Below are positions 35,480 through 44,278 of a stretch of DNA of 64,000 bases, in pieces (positions within the stretch are counted from its first letter, which is position 1; every line of letters begins with the position of its first letter). A program made the position numbers and the translations under genes. The notes under the pieces are model-generated. The model did no database searches. It saw nothing but the letters and a program-made list of their open reading frames with translations, and was not told where the DNA came from. Source of the stretch: CAVOAK01 sp963664465 (lineage in GTDB: Bacteria; Pseudomonadota; Alphaproteobacteria; UBA8366; CAVOAK01); contig CAXXSU010000002.1 in NCBI GenBank assembly GCA_963664465.2, positions 372,001-436,000 of the forward strand, written 5' to 3'.

Positions 35480-35620
35480 AAAATTTATTTGATGCAGCAC
35501 GGCAAGGACCTGCTAACCTAGCGGCCTGACCAAAATTTGGAGGTTTTTTGGCCTAGAAAAAATGGCAGCCAGCCAGCGCGTTTCGCTGTTTCTTCTAGCG
35601 ACTGCCTGATTGAGGGGGAA

Positions 35621-36583
35621 ATGAAAAGAATTGCCCAACTTGTGGCTCAGCGATTAGGGCTTGGGTTGATCTCGCTCTTTGTCGTTACGCTTTTTATCGC
35701 GTCTGGCGTCGAGTTGCTGCCCGGCGACCTAGCGGAGACTCTTCTTGGTCAGTCGGCGACACCGGAAACGGTGGCCGCGTTCCGCAAGGAAATCGGTCTC
35801 GATCTTCCCTTCCCCGTTCGCTACGTCGTTTGGCTGGGCGGTATTGTCCAGGGTGATTTCGGTCACTCGCTCGCAAACAGTTATGTCGTGGTTTCCGAGC
35901 TGCTCGCGGGGCGCGTCTTCAACACGATGTTTCTGGCTGTGATGGCCGCGTCGATTGCAGTGCCTACCGGCCTGACCCTCGGCGTCCTTGCGGCGCTTTA
36001 TCGCAACACCGTATTCGACCGTACGGTCAATGTCGTGAACCTGACATGGGTGTCCTTTCCGGATTTCTTCATTGGCTACGTGCTGATCCTCTTCTTGGCA
36101 ATCAATGCCGGCATCTTCCCGAGCATCTCCAACATCACGCCGGAAATGTCGTTCGGCGACCGGGCCTTTCGCACCCTGATGCCCGCTGTCACGATGTCTC
36201 TGGCAAGCACGGCGCACATCATGCGGATGACCCGGGCCGCGATCATCAACCTGCTGTCCAGCCCCTATATCGAAATGGCGCGTCTCAAGGGTCTCAGCCC
36301 GACCCGCATCATTGTCAAGCACGCGCTACCCAATGCTTTGGCGCCGATCGCCAATGTTGTCGTCATCAATCTCGCCTATCTTGTGGTCGGCGTGGTGATT
36401 ACCGAGGTTGTGTTCGTCTATCCCGGTCTTGGGCAACTCCTCATCGATTCGGTTACCACCCGGGATATTCCCGTCGTACAGGCCACGGCGTTGATTTTTG
36501 CCGTGACTTATATTCTTTTGAACCTGTTGGCCGACATCCTCTCGATCGTCAGCAATCCTCTAATACTCCACCCGAGGCAGTGA
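35621..36583 (+). CDS. ABC transporter permease (DppB/OppB type)
   Basis: From the ATG at 35621 (GAGGGGGAA upstream) the product is 320 residues with six membrane helices. The N-terminal ARRLGLGLISLFVVTLFIAS-like first helix is followed by PGDLAETLLGQSATPETVAA, typical of DppB. The coupling loop that contacts the ATPase is PYIEMARLKGLSPTRIIVKH-ALPNALAP. It forms the membrane channel with the next gene, 7 bp downstream. Substrate recognition probably comes from the SBP at 32131. Confidence 0.93.
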   Translation: MKRIAQLVAQRLGLGLISLFVVTLFIASGVELLPGDLAETLLGQSATPETVAAFRKEIGLDLPFPVRYVVWLGGIVQGDFGHSLANSYVVVSELLAGRVFNTMFLAVMAASIAVPTGLTLGVLAALYRNTVFDRTVNVVNLTWVSFPDFFIGYVLILFLAINAGIFPSISNITPEMSFGDRAFRTLMPAVTMSLASTAHIMRMTRAAIINLLSSPYIEMARLKGLSPTRIIVKHALPNALAPIANVVVINLAYLVVGVVITEVVFVYPGLGQLLIDSVTTRDIPVVQATALIFAVTYILLNLLADILSIVSNPLILHPRQ

Positions 36584-36590
36584 GGTTGTC

Positions 36591-37463
36591 ATGACGCAGC
36601 AAGCTCTCATTTCGACCCGGCGCAATGGCGAGGTCATGACGCAGGCGCTCAAGTTGTTCCGCCAGGCGCCCCTGGCGTCTCAGTTTGGGTTTGTGATTGT
36701 ATCGACCTACATTTTCGTTGCGGTGTTTGCCCCCCTGATCGCGCCCTTCGGGGAAACCGAGATCGTCGGCGACCACTACTTACCGTGGGGCGATGTTTTC
36801 CTGCTTGGCACCGACCATATCGGTCGAGACATGCTGAGCCGGATGATCTATGGCGCGCGCAATACGATCGGCATCGCTTTCGTAGCTGCGACGCTGGGAT
36901 TCCTGGGCGGCGGCGTTACCGGCATGTTAGCGGCCATGCTGGGCGGCTGGACCGACCAAATCTTGTCGCGCCTCAATGATATCCTGATGGCCATCCCCGG
37001 GCTCATCTTCATACTTCTCGTTCTCTCCTTTCTTGGCACCTCGATCCCCGTATTGGTCAGCGTGATCGCGCTATTCGAGGCGACACGCGTGTTCCGCGTT
37101 ACGCGCGCGGCCGCGATGAATGTCGAGGTGATGGAATACGTCGAGGTGGCGAAGCTGCGCGGCGAATCACTTTTGTGGCTCGTCTGGCGCGAGGTCCTGC
37201 CGAACATATCCGCACCGCTGGTCGCCGAGTTCGGAATTCGGTTTACGTTCACTTTCTTGTTTATCGCTGGCCTTAGCTTCCTCGGACTCGGCATTCAACC
37301 GCCGACGGCGGACTGGGGCAGTATGGTGCGCGAGAACTCAGTCCTCATCACGTTTGGCGATTTCACGCCGTTGCTACCGGCGGCGGCGATCGCGCTGTTG
37401 ACGATCAGCGTCAACTTCATTATCGACTGGTTCTTGCACAAATCCAGTGGGCTCAAGGAGTAA
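36591..37463 (+). CDS. ABC transporter permease (DppC/OppC type)
   Basis: The 290-residue protein has the DppC pattern: a single helix after a cytoplasmic start (FGFVIVSTYIFVAVFAPLIA), then LLGTDHIGRDMLSRMIYGAR, followed by five helices. The ATPase-coupling loop is VMEYVEVAKLRGESLLWLVW-REVLPN. The SFLGLGIQPPTADWGSMVRE segment is a strong family mark. It pairs with the permease 7 bp upstream. No ATP-binding genes follow; a Rieske oxygenase gene comes next, so the ATPases must be elsewhere or missing. Confidence 0.93.
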   Translation: MTQQALISTRRNGEVMTQALKLFRQAPLASQFGFVIVSTYIFVAVFAPLIAPFGETEIVGDHYLPWGDVFLLGTDHIGRDMLSRMIYGARNTIGIAFVAATLGFLGGGVTGMLAAMLGGWTDQILSRLNDILMAIPGLIFILLVLSFLGTSIPVLVSVIALFEATRVFRVTRAAAMNVEVMEYVEVAKLRGESLLWLVWREVLPNISAPLVAEFGIRFTFTFLFIAGLSFLGLGIQPPTADWGSMVRENSVLITFGDFTPLLPAAAIALLTISVNFIIDWFLHKSSGLKE

Positions 37464-37648
37464 ACGGGCGGCTGCGTGGTGCACGGTTTAGAAGATGACA
37501 AATTTACATTTTCTAACGCGCCGCGCGAATTCCTTTCAGTATTGCGGGAATTCCACATAGCATACTCTGTTGCTACCAAGCGGAATGGTGAGTTCGGACC
37601 GATGTCGGAAGGGATAGCGGTCAACGATGCATTTTAAGGGGAAAAGAG

Positions 37649-38863
37649 ATGGACAGGACTGCTGCGGACATTCTCGGCGAGGACGCAATAACGGCGCTTT
37701 TTCGGCCCATCGAAGAGGCGCGCGGCCTCCCGACCAAGGCATATACCAGTCAGGAGTTCTTCGATCTCGAGCAGCAGGTTCTGTTTCCGCGAACCTGGGT
37801 GGGTGTGGCTTTTGATACGGACGTGCCGGCACCCGGCGATGCCATGCCGATTACCGCCTCGGGTTTGCCGCTGATCATCGTGCGCGATCGCGCTGGCGTG
37901 GTTCGCGCATTTCACAATGTTTGCCGGCACCGAGCCACCATCATCCTGCAGAAGCCTGAGACCGGGCTCACAAACCTGCAATGTCCCTACCACGCTTGGA
38001 CGTGGGACCTTGAGGGCAATCTGAAGGCGACGCCCTATTTCGACGGGACGCCGAATTCAGAAAACTTCCAGGTCGATCCGAAGGAAAACGGCTTAATTCC
38101 GGTGCGCTGCGACGTTTGGAACCATGTGGTTTTCATCAATATCGAAGGCAATGCGCCACCGCTCGAAGAATATGTTGCGCCGGCCGCCGAGCGGTACTCC
38201 TGCTTTGACCTCGACGCCATGGAACTGGGATATCGAATCGAGTGGGAATATGAAGCGAACTGGAAACTGGTGAACGATAATTGGGAGAATTATCACAACA
38301 CCTGGATCCATGCCGGGATCTTCGACAAGATGTCGGATGAGGTAAATGTCGAAACGGGCGAACTCTATACCGATCAGATTGGGATCGGATCGGTCATCAC
38401 GCTTGCCGGCAACGATACACGGCCACCAAACGTACGAAAGGCGAAGGGCCCCGGTCCGAAAAATCCGTTGCCGATTCCATTGATGCCGGGTGCCAAGCAA
38501 GGCGGTGGCAGTAACGCGATCCTCCCAAACACGACCGTATCCTGGGGTGGCCCGACATACGCCCCGGTCGTTTATACGCCGATTGCGCCGGACAGGACGC
38601 TTGCACGGATGGCGTTCTATTTCGCCGGTGAGGCGGCGACGAGCGACAAGTATGCCGAAGCACGTGAGTATTCCCTCGATCGCTGGCTTGGGCATACCCA
38701 AAAGCTCGACGATCGCACTGGAATCCGCCCGCAGGACCATAGCTGTATGGAGCTGCAGCAGCGGGCCCGAAAGTCGCCGGCAGCGAACCGGGTTCAGTTT
38801 TCTCCGACTTGGGAAAACAACATCCACTATTTCCAGAAGTGGGTGGTTGAGCATTTGTCCTGA
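37649..38863 (+). CDS. Rieske ring-hydroxylating oxygenase alpha subunit 1
   Basis: The 404-residue protein has a Rieske [2Fe-2S] motif, CRHRATIIL and CPYHAW (C-x-H...C-x-x-H, about residues 94-117). The mononuclear iron site is in NDNWENYHNTWIHAGIF, with the bridging Asp and two His. It likely oxygenates an aromatic ring or performs an oxidative demethylation, with electrons from an unseen reductase. It follows the permease genes after 185 bp. A paralogue of 402 residues with similar start (AADILGEDAI versus AEEILGKKAI) is at 47104-48312. Confidence 0.9.
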   Translation: MDRTAADILGEDAITALFRPIEEARGLPTKAYTSQEFFDLEQQVLFPRTWVGVAFDTDVPAPGDAMPITASGLPLIIVRDRAGVVRAFHNVCRHRATIILQKPETGLTNLQCPYHAWTWDLEGNLKATPYFDGTPNSENFQVDPKENGLIPVRCDVWNHVVFINIEGNAPPLEEYVAPAAERYSCFDLDAMELGYRIEWEYEANWKLVNDNWENYHNTWIHAGIFDKMSDEVNVETGELYTDQIGIGSVITLAGNDTRPPNVRKAKGPGPKNPLPIPLMPGAKQGGGSNAILPNTTVSWGGPTYAPVVYTPIAPDRTLARMAFYFAGEAATSDKYAEAREYSLDRWLGHTQKLDDRTGIRPQDHSCMELQQRARKSPAANRVQFSPTWENNIHYFQKWVVEHLS

Positions 38864-39349
38864 TCGTCTTGCGGTTCCCGTTCGGGTGTAATCGGCATCC
38901 CCCAAGCGAGTTGGGTAGTTCCCCTTAATCGAGGGAGCGAACGCTCGACTTAGAAGCCCATTTGGCATACCCGAGCGAGCTGCCAAGCTTTATTCTGTGG
39001 GGCACACGAATTCGGAGTAGGTGTGAACTACGAGCAATTCACTGAGCTTCGCCAAGGTTTAACAGCGTTGTGGTCGGAATCCGCGGAGCCGGATCTGGAG
39101 GCCCAATTTACCGGCGAGGTGGCCCAAAGTCAGCGCGCAATCATGACATCCGCGTACAAGGGAACGGCTGCTGCAGACCTTCGTGAACCGCGAATTGCAC
39201 GCCACCTTGAAACGCTGCGGTCTGGCCCGGAGACAAATGGCTGGACAAACGTATTCCTTACTCTGTCGCTTTATGAGTGGGCGCACCGGCTGCCGCCGCC
39301 GCCGGACCTTGCACTTGTTCCAGAATGGCTCGTCGACACTTTCCTCGAA

Positions 39350-40378
39350 ATAGGGTATCCTATTCGCTCTCGTAGTGGCAAGATGTTGTGATGGCCGAGA
39401 ATACTGCCCATCCCGTTGGCGGGATCGATTACCCTCGCACGCTTATGGAATTTGACGACTGGTTCGCTTCTGAGGCCGCCTGTGCGGATTTTCTTCGGCG
39501 TGTCCGTTGGCCTGCCGGGTTTCGGTGTCCGGCCTGCGGGGGAACCGAGGCGTGGGTGACGGCCAGGGGCCAACAGCGATGTGCGGGATGCCAACGTCAG
39601 ACGTCGCCGACCGCGGGGACGATCTTCGAGGGTACGCGGAAACCGTTGCGGCTTTGGTTCCAGGCGATGTGGTATGTGACGCATCAGAAGCACGGCGTCA
39701 GTGCGCTTGGGGTTCAACGAATACTCGGCCTGGGCGGTTATCAAACGGCTTGGACATGGCTCCATAAGCTGCGCCGGGCCATGGTTCGACCGGGCAGAGA
39801 GCTTCTGAATGGCGAGGTCGAGGTCGACGAAACCTATGTGGGCGGCCGGGAGGTTGGCGTTACGGGGCGGAAAACAAACAAGAAATCGATTGTCGCGATT
39901 GCCGCCGAAATCCGGGGTCGGGGCACCGGTCGTATCCGCATGGCGCGTGTCGAGGACGCATCCGCCGAGAGCCTCATTCCTTTCGTCCAAACGGCTGTGT
40001 GCCCGGGAGCAACGATTCGAACCGATGGCTGGCGAGCCTACAACGGTCTCACGGGAGTCGGCTTCGAACACCAGCCGAAAAATATTTCCGCCAGCGGCGA
40101 CCCAGCCCACATTGTCATGCCCCAAGTTCATCGGGTAGCCGGCCTCCTTGATCGGTGGTGGCTGGGTATTCACCATGGGGCTATTAGCGCCTCCCAGCTT
40201 GATTACTATCTGGACGAGTTCACGTTCCGCTTCAATCGCCGCCGATCCAAAGCTCGCGGCCTCCTGTTCTATCGACTCCTCCAGCAAGCAGTGCAACTGG
40301 AGCCCGTGCCATACAAGAAGCTCGTCGGGGGCAGACCCAGCCCTGCCCCCCAGATCTAGGCACTACGAGAGCGAATAG
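39350..40378 (+). mobile_element. IS1595-family insertion sequence, copy 2
   Basis: The left end ATAGGGTATCCTATTCGC starts at 39350, next to target duplication TCCTCGAA (39342-39349). The transposase is intact. At the right end the sequence matches copy 1 only to 40378 (…GAGAGCGAATAG) and lacks the last 10 bp. It then runs into the scrambled copy at 40379-41120. The matching TCCTCGAA lies only at 41121-41128, after that second segment. Confidence 0.93.
39391..40359 (+). CDS. IS1595-family transposase (copy 2)
   Basis: The intact 322-residue transposase has the zinc ribbon (RCPACGG, RCAGCQRQTS) and DDE blocks (VEVDETYVGGREVG, TIRTDGWRAYNG). It is almost identical to copy 1, with one visible residue difference. 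It is in the same direction as the interrupted glycosyltransferase gene. Translation may begin at the preceding GTG (39388). Confidence 0.94.
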   Translation: MAENTAHPVGGIDYPRTLMEFDDWFASEAACADFLRRVRWPAGFRCPACGGTEAWVTARGQQRCAGCQRQTSPTAGTIFEGTRKPLRLWFQAMWYVTHQKHGVSALGVQRILGLGGYQTAWTWLHKLRRAMVRPGRELLNGEVEVDETYVGGREVGVTGRKTNKKSIVAIAAEIRGRGTGRIRMARVEDASAESLIPFVQTAVCPGATIRTDGWRAYNGLTGVGFEHQPKNISASGDPAHIVMPQVHRVAGLLDRWWLGIHHGAISASQLDYYLDEFTFRFNRRRSKARGLLFYRLLQQAVQLEPVPYKKLVGGRPSPAPQI

Positions 40379-41120
40379 TATTGTTTTCCGCCCCGGATCC
40401 CGGCCGAGAATACTGCCCCGGGTATTCCTCGAAGCTCTCTGACGACCGGTCCAATTCGCCATGTCCTGCCGATAACCGGCCTGCGGGGGAACCGAGGCTG
40501 GTTGACGGCCAGGGGCCAAGCGCGAGACGCAACGTCCCAGCTTCCGATTCGTCGGGGACGGATATCTATCGCCATCGAAGTGCGCTTGGGGTTCAACAAT
40601 AGCCGGCCTGGGCGGTTATCAAACGCTTGGACGCTCCATAGCTGTGGTTCGACCGGGCAGATCGGCGAGGTCGTCGGAAACCTATGTCGGCCGGGAGGTC
40701 TGACGTTACGGGGCGGAAATCAAACCGAAATCGATTGTCGCGATTGGCCGAAATCCTGTCGTATCCGCACGAGGACCTCCAGCCAAGCAGTTCCTTTCGT
40801 CCAAACGGCTGTGTGCCCGGGAGCAACGAAACCCTGGCAAGCCCAACGGTCTCACGGGAGTCGGCCGAACACCAGCCGAAAAATATCCGCACAGCGGCGG
40901 CCCACATTGTCATGAAGCGTAGCCGGCCTCCGTCGGTGGCTGGGTATTCACCATGGGGCTATTAGCGCCTGACCGAGTTCACGTTCCGCTTCAATCGCCG
41001 CCGATCCAAGCTCGCGGCCTCCTGTTCTATAGGCAGTGCAACTGGAGCCCGTGCCTACGAGAGCTCGACAGACCCATGCCCCCAGATCTAGGCACTACGA
41101 GAGCGAATAGGATACCCTAT
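40379..41120 (+). mobile_element. Deletion-riddled ghost copy of the IS1595 element
   Basis: This 742-bp block follows the order of the intact IS from GGCCGAGAATACTGCC near 40402 to the complete right end ACGAGAGCGAATAGGATACC at 41096-41115. Many short pieces are missing, while the retained stretches match almost exactly (for example CGTCCAAACGGCTGTGTGCC near 40798). The first bases (TTGTTTTCCGCCCC at 40381) look like an inverted scrap of the IS interior. No transposase frame survives. Scattered small deletions with few substitutions are unusual for natural decay and suggest noisy-read consensus or assembly error. Confidence 0.8.
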
Positions 41121-42541
41121 TCCTCGAATTCCAATTCGCCACGCCGATACTGTTTCGAGAGAACGGCGACGTGGATATCTATATCGCGCGATTTGAGCTG
41201 TGGTTCGACGAAATCCTGGCAAACCTCGACGGGCGAAATCGGCGGTATGCCCGCGCGGCGCACCTGGTGACCGAGAAAGCGCGTAGCCATGTGTTCGCTT
41301 ACCTGACCGAACGATCCGTACAGGAGCCAATCACCAAGGCAAGACGGATTCACGCGCATATGATGGCTCGAGACGGGCATGCATTGGCGCACGAGTTCCC
41401 AGAAGCTCCGAAGCGGGCGCGCAAGCGGATTGGACTGTATCGGCAACGCTGGTCTGGGACCGAGCTGATGTTTGTCTTACCTATCCTGCGGCATCTCGAT
41501 CGGACCGTGTTTGAGGTTGTTTTGTTCGCCGACGAAAGTGACGGTTCGGATGAAGAGGAGATGTGCAAGGGTTACGCCGATTCATTTATCGAACTGCCAG
41601 TCGAACTCGAGCCGGCAGTCGCCGTGGCGCGCGCGCAGGATTTGGATTTGATAGTGATCGCAACGTTTCTTGCGCACGCGAGCGATCGCCGGGTGCAGTT
41701 CGCAATGCATCGCCTGGCGCGGCGGCAGGCTAACTACTTTACATCTCCCACGACGTCGGGAATGCCGAATATGGATCTGTTCCTGACCGCTCGCGCGCTC
41801 GATCCTCAGGCGGCTGATGACTATAGCGAGGTTGCGGTAATGTTGCCGGATCCTGGGTTGTGCTTCGACAGAGACTATTTTGAGGAGTTGTGGCGTCCCC
41901 CCGCACTCGGGCGCGCTGAAATCGGCATCAAAGAGGACGAGATACTGTTTATTTGTACGGGCGCGCTCGCAAAGCTCTCCGCCATGCAGCGGAATTGTTG
42001 GTACGCGATCCTGAAGCGTCTGCCACATGCGCGCATCCTGGCGACTCCCATCAGCGAAGCGAGCATGCTTGCGCATCTTGATGCAGTGAGACGGACAGTC
42101 GCAAGTGAGCTCGTGGATGCAGGACTCGACCAGGCGCGCGTCATCGTCAGCGATGCGCGTGGCTCCGATATGATTCGAGCCCATGCCAAGTTAGCCGATG
42201 TATTCCTGAATACCTTTCCGTTCGGCGGTTCGGCGTCATTGGTTGAAGACTTGCTGTTCGGGCTACCACCTGTGGTGATGCGGGGCCAAAGGCTCGCTTC
42301 GCGCATGGCCGAAGTGATCATGCAGGAATTGGGACTGGACGAGCTGGTTGCTGACGATCCTCAAGCTTTCGTCGATCTGGCCTGCCGGTTGGCCGAGGAT
42401 CACGACTTTAGGCGGACGATGCGCGCGCGCATCAAGACGGCAATGGAAAAGCCGAGCCGAATTTTCGACATGGCGCGATTTGGTGGCGAAGCAAACCGCG
42501 TTCTCCTCGGCCTCACACGATAGACTGTTCGCGTATTCGGC

Positions 42542-43255
42542 TTACGTGAAGTTGCGGATGAAGGAATGCAGGCTTGGCCAGTTCCCAAGATCGTCATACC
42601 CCTGCAATTCAAACGACGTTATGTCCAGGCCAAGTGTCGATATATCGACCGGCTCGCGGCGAATCGACTGCGTCATCATCTCCAGTAGCGGCCGCCCGGC
42701 AATATTGCGAAATCCAAAGGCGCCCCAAAACCCGTTAAACCCGCGTTGATCTGCATCGGGCTTGTCGCAGAACGCGGTGACTCGACCGTCTGCCGCAATC
42801 GTCAAAGCGCCAAGGGTCGAAAGCCGTTCGGCCTCGCTCTCGCGCATGTATGCAAAGGCCACATCGTGGTTTTCAAGCAACTCGTCCATGGTCTGTACGA
42901 TTGGCTGATCGGCCTTTTCACGCAAATAGCTGTCGGGCAGCAGCACCAGATTCCGCTCTGCGAACAGCGGCTCTGCGGAAAGTATGCTGCCCGCCCACTC
43001 AAAATTGAGGTCGTTGAAGTAGCAAAAGCGAATCTCGAACGCCTTTCGCCATTTGTCGAGGAAGCGCACGATTTCAGCTTTTTCCGGCGTCAAGACGACG
43101 GTAATCGATTGGATCTTTTCGCGGTGCGGTTCGCACAGTCTCAATGAGAGATCCAACAGCGCGGTATTCTCCGCGATCAAGTGCGTTTCTTTGGCGTAGG
43201 CAAGGCCAAGCCGCGTACCGCTGCCGGCGCAGGGAAGAATGAGATTCAGCGGCAA
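42542..43255 (-). CDS. Sugar-phosphate nucleotidyltransferase-like protein
   Basis: The 237-residue protein begins MPLNLILPCAGSGTRLGLAY, the NTP-binding G-x-G-T-R-L loop of the sugar nucleotidyltransferase family. LVLLPDSYLREKADQPIVQT carries the metal-binding Asp region. The GALTIAADGRVTAFCDKPDA and GFNGFWGAFGFRN stretches fit the family. The usual lysine-containing G-x-G-T-R-hydrophobic-x-P-x-T-x-x-x-P-K motif is degenerate (AKETHLIAENTALLD). It may supply an activated sugar for the convergent glycosyltransferase gene 18 bp away; that link is inferred. Confidence 0.78.
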   Translation of the reverse strand: MPLNLILPCAGSGTRLGLAYAKETHLIAENTALLDLSLRLCEPHREKIQSITVVLTPEKAEIVRFLDKWRKAFEIRFCYFNDLNFEWAGSILSAEPLFAERNLVLLPDSYLREKADQPIVQTMDELLENHDVAFAYMRESEAERLSTLGALTIAADGRVTAFCDKPDADQRGFNGFWGAFGFRNIAGRPLLEMMTQSIRREPVDISTLGLDITSFELQGYDDLGNWPSLHSFIRNFT

Positions 43256-43444
43256 ACCGGTTCTCTCGGCGACGTTGATACCGCCTACACTTTAGGGTTT
43301 CGCTGCAGTGAAGCCAAGCACTGCGCGGATTAGGCACCGTTGATCCGATCGACCCTGAATCGCGCTCAGACTTGGAGTCGGTGGACCAGGGATGGTCGTG
43401 TGCGTTAAGAAGAAGCGTCGGTTTGAACGTGCGAGAGCACAGCA

Positions 43445-44278
43445 ATGCATCCTTCGCGTTGGCGATCACTCGCGAAAGACGGTCACATTACGGCCCAGGT
43501 TCAGCTCGGCCTGCTTCTGTACGCCGGTGACGGCGTTCGTCAAAATTTTGCGGAGGCAGCAAAATGGTTTCGCGCCGCTGCACTACAAGAAGACCAACGG
43601 GCGCAGTTTAACCTAGCCGCGATGTACGAGCGCGGTCTTGGTGTCACTCGGAATGATTCACTTGCCGCCCAGTGGTGTCGGCGTGCGGCGGAGCAAGGGC
43701 ACACTGGGGCGCAGGCGCGGCTTGGCTATTTTTACAGCAAAGGGCTGGGCGTCGACCATGACGAGGCAGAGGCGACAGACTGGTATCGCAGTGCCGCACT
43801 GCAAAACCATCCGGCCGCTCAGTACGATTTGGGTTTGCAATATGCAAATGGCCGAAGCGTGGACCAGAACCACACGACCGCAGCGAGTTAGTTCCTTCTC
43901 GCTGCGCGGAACGGATTGGCCCGCGCGCAGCTGGTGATGGGTCTCAATTTTGCAAACGGGAGAGGCGTAGTTTGCGACGCACAACAGGCGGTAGCGTGGC
44001 TGCGCCGGGCAGCTGAGCAGGGGCTCGGCCGGGCGCAATACAACCTCGGCGTCATTCTTGGCAGGGGAGCGGGCGTTCCAAAGGACCCGATCGAGGCCGT
44101 CATGTGGTTAGGTCTCGCGGCGATGAGGGGTGAATATCGTGCCGATGACGCCCGAAAGTTCTTTTCACGAGAGATGTCGCGGGACGACATAGCTCGGGCG
44201 CGGCGGCGATGCGCTCAGTGGATTGCGCAGGCGCGGCCGGCTGCCGCCCGGGTCGCCGAACAGCGCGCTCTGCCCTAG
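43445..44278 (+). pseudogene. SEL1-repeat protein gene with internal TAG codon
   Basis: The frame encodes successive SEL1/TPR-like repeats of about 36 residues: AQVQLGLLLYAGDGVRQNFA, AQFNLAAMYERGLGVTRNDS, AQARLGYFYSKGLGVDHDEA, AQYDLGLQYANGRSVDQNHT, AQLVMGLNFANGRGVVCDAQ and AQYNLGVILGRGAGVPKDPI. A TAG at 43889-43891 interrupts the fourth repeat where Trp is expected, and the same frame continues to a TAG at 44276. The single base change TGG to TAG would explain it. Intact SEL1 proteins mediate protein contacts. The 3' stop codon lies within the CTAG target of the adjacent IS. Confidence 0.85.

Larger units (their letters stand above)
39023..42523 (+). pseudogene. SPINDLY/O-GlcNAc transferase-like gene split by IS1595
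   Basis: The 5' part (39023-39349) ends in VPEWLVDTFLE and the 3' part resumes at 41129 with FQFATPILFRENGDVDIYIA in the same frame. Removing the insertion and one 8-bp duplication gives 573 residues. The C-terminal half resembles the GT41 catalytic region (ADVFLNTFPFGGSASLVEDL, then GLPPVVMRG), used by bacterial SPINDLY-like glycosyltransferases. No TPR repeats are obvious in the N-terminal half. The 3' fragment can be translated from the GTG at 41171 and contains most of the transferase domain. It is convergent with the nucleotidyltransferase gene. Confidence 0.85.

Noticed and set aside
43889..43891. Stop-codon recoding (selenocysteine or suppressed stop) in the SEL1 and SDR genes
   Set aside because: The codons are TAG and TAA, not TGA. 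No SECIS-like stem was seen, and the two residues expected there are ordinary.
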